In this document: piece after piece, positions 61,883 to 64,000 of the stretch
Position numbering within the stretch: position 1 is the stretch's first letter
Layout: each line of letters opens with the position of its first letter
The notes under the pieces: model-generated
Database searches by the model: none
What the model saw: the letters and a program-made list of their open reading frames with translations, nothing else
Told to the model about the DNA's origin: nothing
Position numbers and translations under genes: made by a program
Source of the DNA: Sporodiniella umbellata
Taxonomy: Eukaryota > Mucoromycota > Mucoromycetes > Mucorales > Rhizopodaceae
Assembly: GCA_025677835.1 (NCBI GenBank)
Contig: JAIXMR010000090.1
Span: forward strand, 51,803 to 115,802
DNA length: 64,000 bases
Direction: 5' to 3'

Positions 61883-62104
61883 TTATTCGACGGTATCTCT
61901 TCTCTTTTTGACAATGACTACTTTTCTTTGCACCTTCTTTTGTTCTTCTAGGAATGCTGATTTATCGTTTTGATCGTAGGCTGGACAAGGCAATAGTGTG
62001 GGGCCGGCCACTGTCAAAACTGCACCAGCGGCAACAGCTGAAAACAGATTTGAAGTAATGCGCTGCTTTTGAGAATGATTGAGATGTCGCACTTTATTCC
62101 ACAT
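61883..62104 (-). CDS. 73-residue protein with one hydrophobic segment
   Basis: Intronless frame of 73 residues. A basic start (MWNKVRHLNHSQKQR) leads to a segment that could cross a membrane once (LFSAVAAGAVLTVAGPTLLP), then a CPAYD motif, and a strongly basic C-terminus (KKVQRKVVIVKKRRD). The layout resembles small mitochondrial inner-membrane assembly factors, but I do not recognise the family. It sits alone between RNase T2 and the SR-type gene. The composition is protein-like, which is the main reason to call it. Confidence 0.55.
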   Translation of the reverse strand: MWNKVRHLNHSQKQRITSNLFSAVAAGAVLTVAGPTLLPCPAYDQNDKSAFLEEQKKVQRKVVIVKKRRDTVE

Positions 62105-62367
62105 TAATGTAACGGCTGTGTAATAAGTCCAAACCCTTCAATGGAGCTTGATGAAAGAAAAAAAATTCGTGAGGATTTCAAAAATTTGACACGCCCCTCC
62201 ATGTTTCAATATAAATTGACCAGAGTGATGACCTCATTATATCGGCCTTTGAATTATACAACGAAGCTCCAAGAGGCTTATAAGGAATGATTTTATTGTA
62301 TTCATATGCAAACACAAATATAAGAAAGAAGAAACGCCATAAAACTGTCTATCGTACAAAACGCCAA

Positions 62368-63416
62368 TTAGAGATCATCGTAAGTAGTCAAGACTCGGGA
62401 AGTTATTGGGTTTGAGGGATAGTTGGCTGGCTTTGACGACGGTCGGTCTTTATCATCATTATGAGCCTCTTTTGCCATCAAGCCATCCTCATCCTGCCAA
62501 GGGATATTGCCAAATCCTACTTTGTTTCTTTCAGGTATCTTTGCTCGATTGACTAATATGGCTTAGATTAACAATAAAAGTTGATGTTTTACCTTTAATT
62601 TGTCTGGCGCCAACCAACGCACCATGCATACTTTGAATAGCCTTCATAGCAGCCTCCTCTTTCACATAAGTTGCAAATGCGTAGCTGTTTAATTGTCAGT
62701 TATGCAAATTTGGTAGGCTGAATAATCGTTTACTCTTTTCCTTCAACCACTCGGATATCCTCTAACTCTCCAAAACGTGAGAAAGCATCCGTTAACTGCT
62801 CTGTTGATACATTTTCTAGGTCTCCAATGTATATTTTGTTGGGGTAAAATTCAGTATCAATGTATTGTGCTGCTTCTGAGTAAGGCTTTTTATGTATAAA
62901 AAAAAACAACGTTCTAAGTGTTCAGTATACTTTCGAAGCATAAAAAAAGACCTACATCTCTACCATTACTACGATGGCTATAGTGAGGTCGATAATGCTT
63001 AGTTGATCTATAATGTCTACGGTCGTAATCGCTATCAGAATCTTCGGAGTAGCGTCTTGTACGAGATCTTCTAGAGGACGAAGAAGATCTATGTCGACGA
63101 CGCTTAGTTCTATCCTCTTTTCTGTCGTGATCACTATCTGATCTTTCGTCGTAGCGATCCTCCGCACGCTCGCTTTTAAACTTTTCTCTACGGCGCTTGA
63201 CTCTTCCAAATTCGTCTAATTCTTCCTCACTTTCTGACGCTATTGAACTTCGTAATTCACGGTAAGCACAGTTGTTTGTATATTTATAACACAGTTCAAA
63301 CCTCCTTCGTCCTTCTGAAGAGTATGTTCTTTTTTTTTCTAGCTACACGAGAAAACAGCTCAATTTTCACATGCGCAATTCTAGACTAAGTAACTTACTG
63401 AATCTCTGTTTGACAT
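62368..63416 (-). CDS. SR-type RNA-binding protein (RS-rich head plus RRM)
   Basis: Five exons: 63416-63399 (six codons), 63342-62956, 62885-62734, 62684-62593, 62552-62368; 277 residues. The N-terminal half is rich in Arg, Ser, Asp and Glu (RRRHRSSSSSRRSRTRR), as in splicing factors. A single RRM follows with RNP2-like KIYIGDL, RNP1-like YAFATYV and the closing strand VNRAKIPER. A nuclear role in pre-mRNA splicing is inferred. Within exon 2 a 54-nt piece (about 63272-63219) begins GT and ends AG, is not RS-like (FELCYKYTNNCAYREL), and keeps the frame whether spliced or not, so it may be a facultative intron; removal gives 259 residues. Confidence 0.85.
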
Positions 63417-63555
63417 TATGCAGTTATTGAACACAACTGGTAAATTTTTTTCGAAAAAAAAATGTTTAAAAATAAAAAGGATTGAAAAATAAAAATGCTA
63501 CGACAAATATGATTGGGTGATACGTGACAGTTCACAAGCTAACTTTTATTCAGTT

Positions 63556-64000
63556 CTACATTTCTTCAAGATCGTCATCGCTCATAAACAAATCTTCTTC
63601 AGGAAAATCACCTATAGTGACTTTTGTTGGACGAACAAAGCCTCCATAGTTTTTAGAGCACGTGAAATAACGCTCTCCTTGTACACTACCATCGTTTTTG
63701 CCTAGAGGCTCATCATATTGAACACCTACCCAAAGACCGGGTTGGAATTTAGTCTCACCCAAGTAACGAACAGTGCCCAGTTTCTTAGCAGCTTGGTCGT
63801 CGCTTGAAACCTCACATCGGTCTCCTAATTTCATTTCGCCAATAGCTTCTTGATAGGCTAATTCAGTAGCTTCTTCTTTAGCTGCTGCTTCATCGGAAAA
63901 TCTCCCCAACTTATTACGTTCTTTAAATGCCCTGACAGTGTCTAAAATAGTTAGCTTTTGGAACAATAAAAAGCTATCTACCTGTTCTTTTTTCGTACTC
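63556..64000 (-). CDS. TBCB: tubulin-folding cofactor B, 5' end outside window
   Basis: The visible part has two exons: one running in from the right edge to 63982, and the last, 63941-63556. They join as EYEKRTDTVRAFKERNKLGRF, the linker region typical of cofactor B. The C-terminal CAP-Gly domain is complete: GDRCEVSS, LGTVRYLGETKFQPGLWVGVQYDEPLGKNDGS, YFTCSKNYGGFVRP. The protein ends DDDLEEM, an acidic end like those of the cofactor B/E family. It binds alpha-tubulin and acts with cofactor E in making tubulin dimers (yeast Alf1). The N-terminal ubiquitin-like domain lies beyond the window. Confidence 0.92.
   Translation of the reverse strand, partial: STKKEQVDSFLLFQKLTILDTVRAFKERNKLGRFSDEAAAKEEATELAYQEAIGEMKLGDRCEVSSDDQAAKKLGTVRYLGETKFQPGLWVGVQYDEPLGKNDGSVQGERYFTCSKNYGGFVRPTKVTIGDFPEEDLFMSDDDLEEM

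Overview
The window looks like nuclear DNA of a filamentous fungus, most likely an early-diverging one of the Mucorales type (inference). The reasons are: AT-rich DNA with many A/T homopolymers; genes split by very short introns (mostly 43-80 nt, donors GTAAG/GTAAA, CTAAY-like branch sites, AG acceptors); a fungal Zn2Cys6 regulator; and a secreted RNase T2. No rRNA, tRNA or CRISPR was found. All exon maps below were built by eye from splice signals and reading-frame continuity. Each coding sum was checked to be divisible by three; one gene, the DEAH helicase, fails that test.

Layout. 1-9.6 kb: the start of a secreted clade-2-type catalase (runs off the left edge), a mitochondrial Obg GTPase (MTG2), a foldback-like element with tandemly repeated arms, ribosomal stalk protein uL10/P0, and a Zn2Cys6 transcription factor. 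11.5-19.0 kb: one 11-exon gene for a 2298-residue coiled-coil protein with a Ser/Thr/Pro/Lys-rich head and tandem 70-residue repeats. 19.0-26.7 kb: a gene-poor stretch dominated by two nearly identical 1552-bp arms in inverted orientation around a 1.9-kb spacer that holds a decayed gene; the right arm forms the distal promoter of an amino-acid permease. 26.8-39.6 kb: the permease, GID E3-ligase subunit FYV10/MAEA, phosphoglucomutase, a DHX29-like DEAH helicase, and a second, very similar permease in opposite orientation. 39.6-42.8 kb: a long gap. 42.8-54.7 kb: an ER co-chaperone of the P58IPK/DNAJC3 type, a voltage-gated K+ channel, PI 4-kinase STT4, and ribosomal protein uS5 (RPS2). 56-64 kb: a dense block with a DUF202 membrane protein, an HMG-box protein with an acidic Ser/Asp tail, two unrecognised proteins, TAF9, RNase T2, a 73-residue protein, an SR-type RRM protein, and the tubulin cofactor B gene, cut by the right edge.

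Most genes are unrelated housekeeping genes and there is no functional cluster. The unusual features are: the 1.55-kb inverted duplication with its pseudogene spacer; the foldback element; convergent gene pairs whose stop codons lie 4, 10 and 41 bp apart; micro-exons of 10 and 23 nt; the internal 70-residue repeats of the giant coiled-coil protein; and a one-base frame break near the start of the helicase gene.
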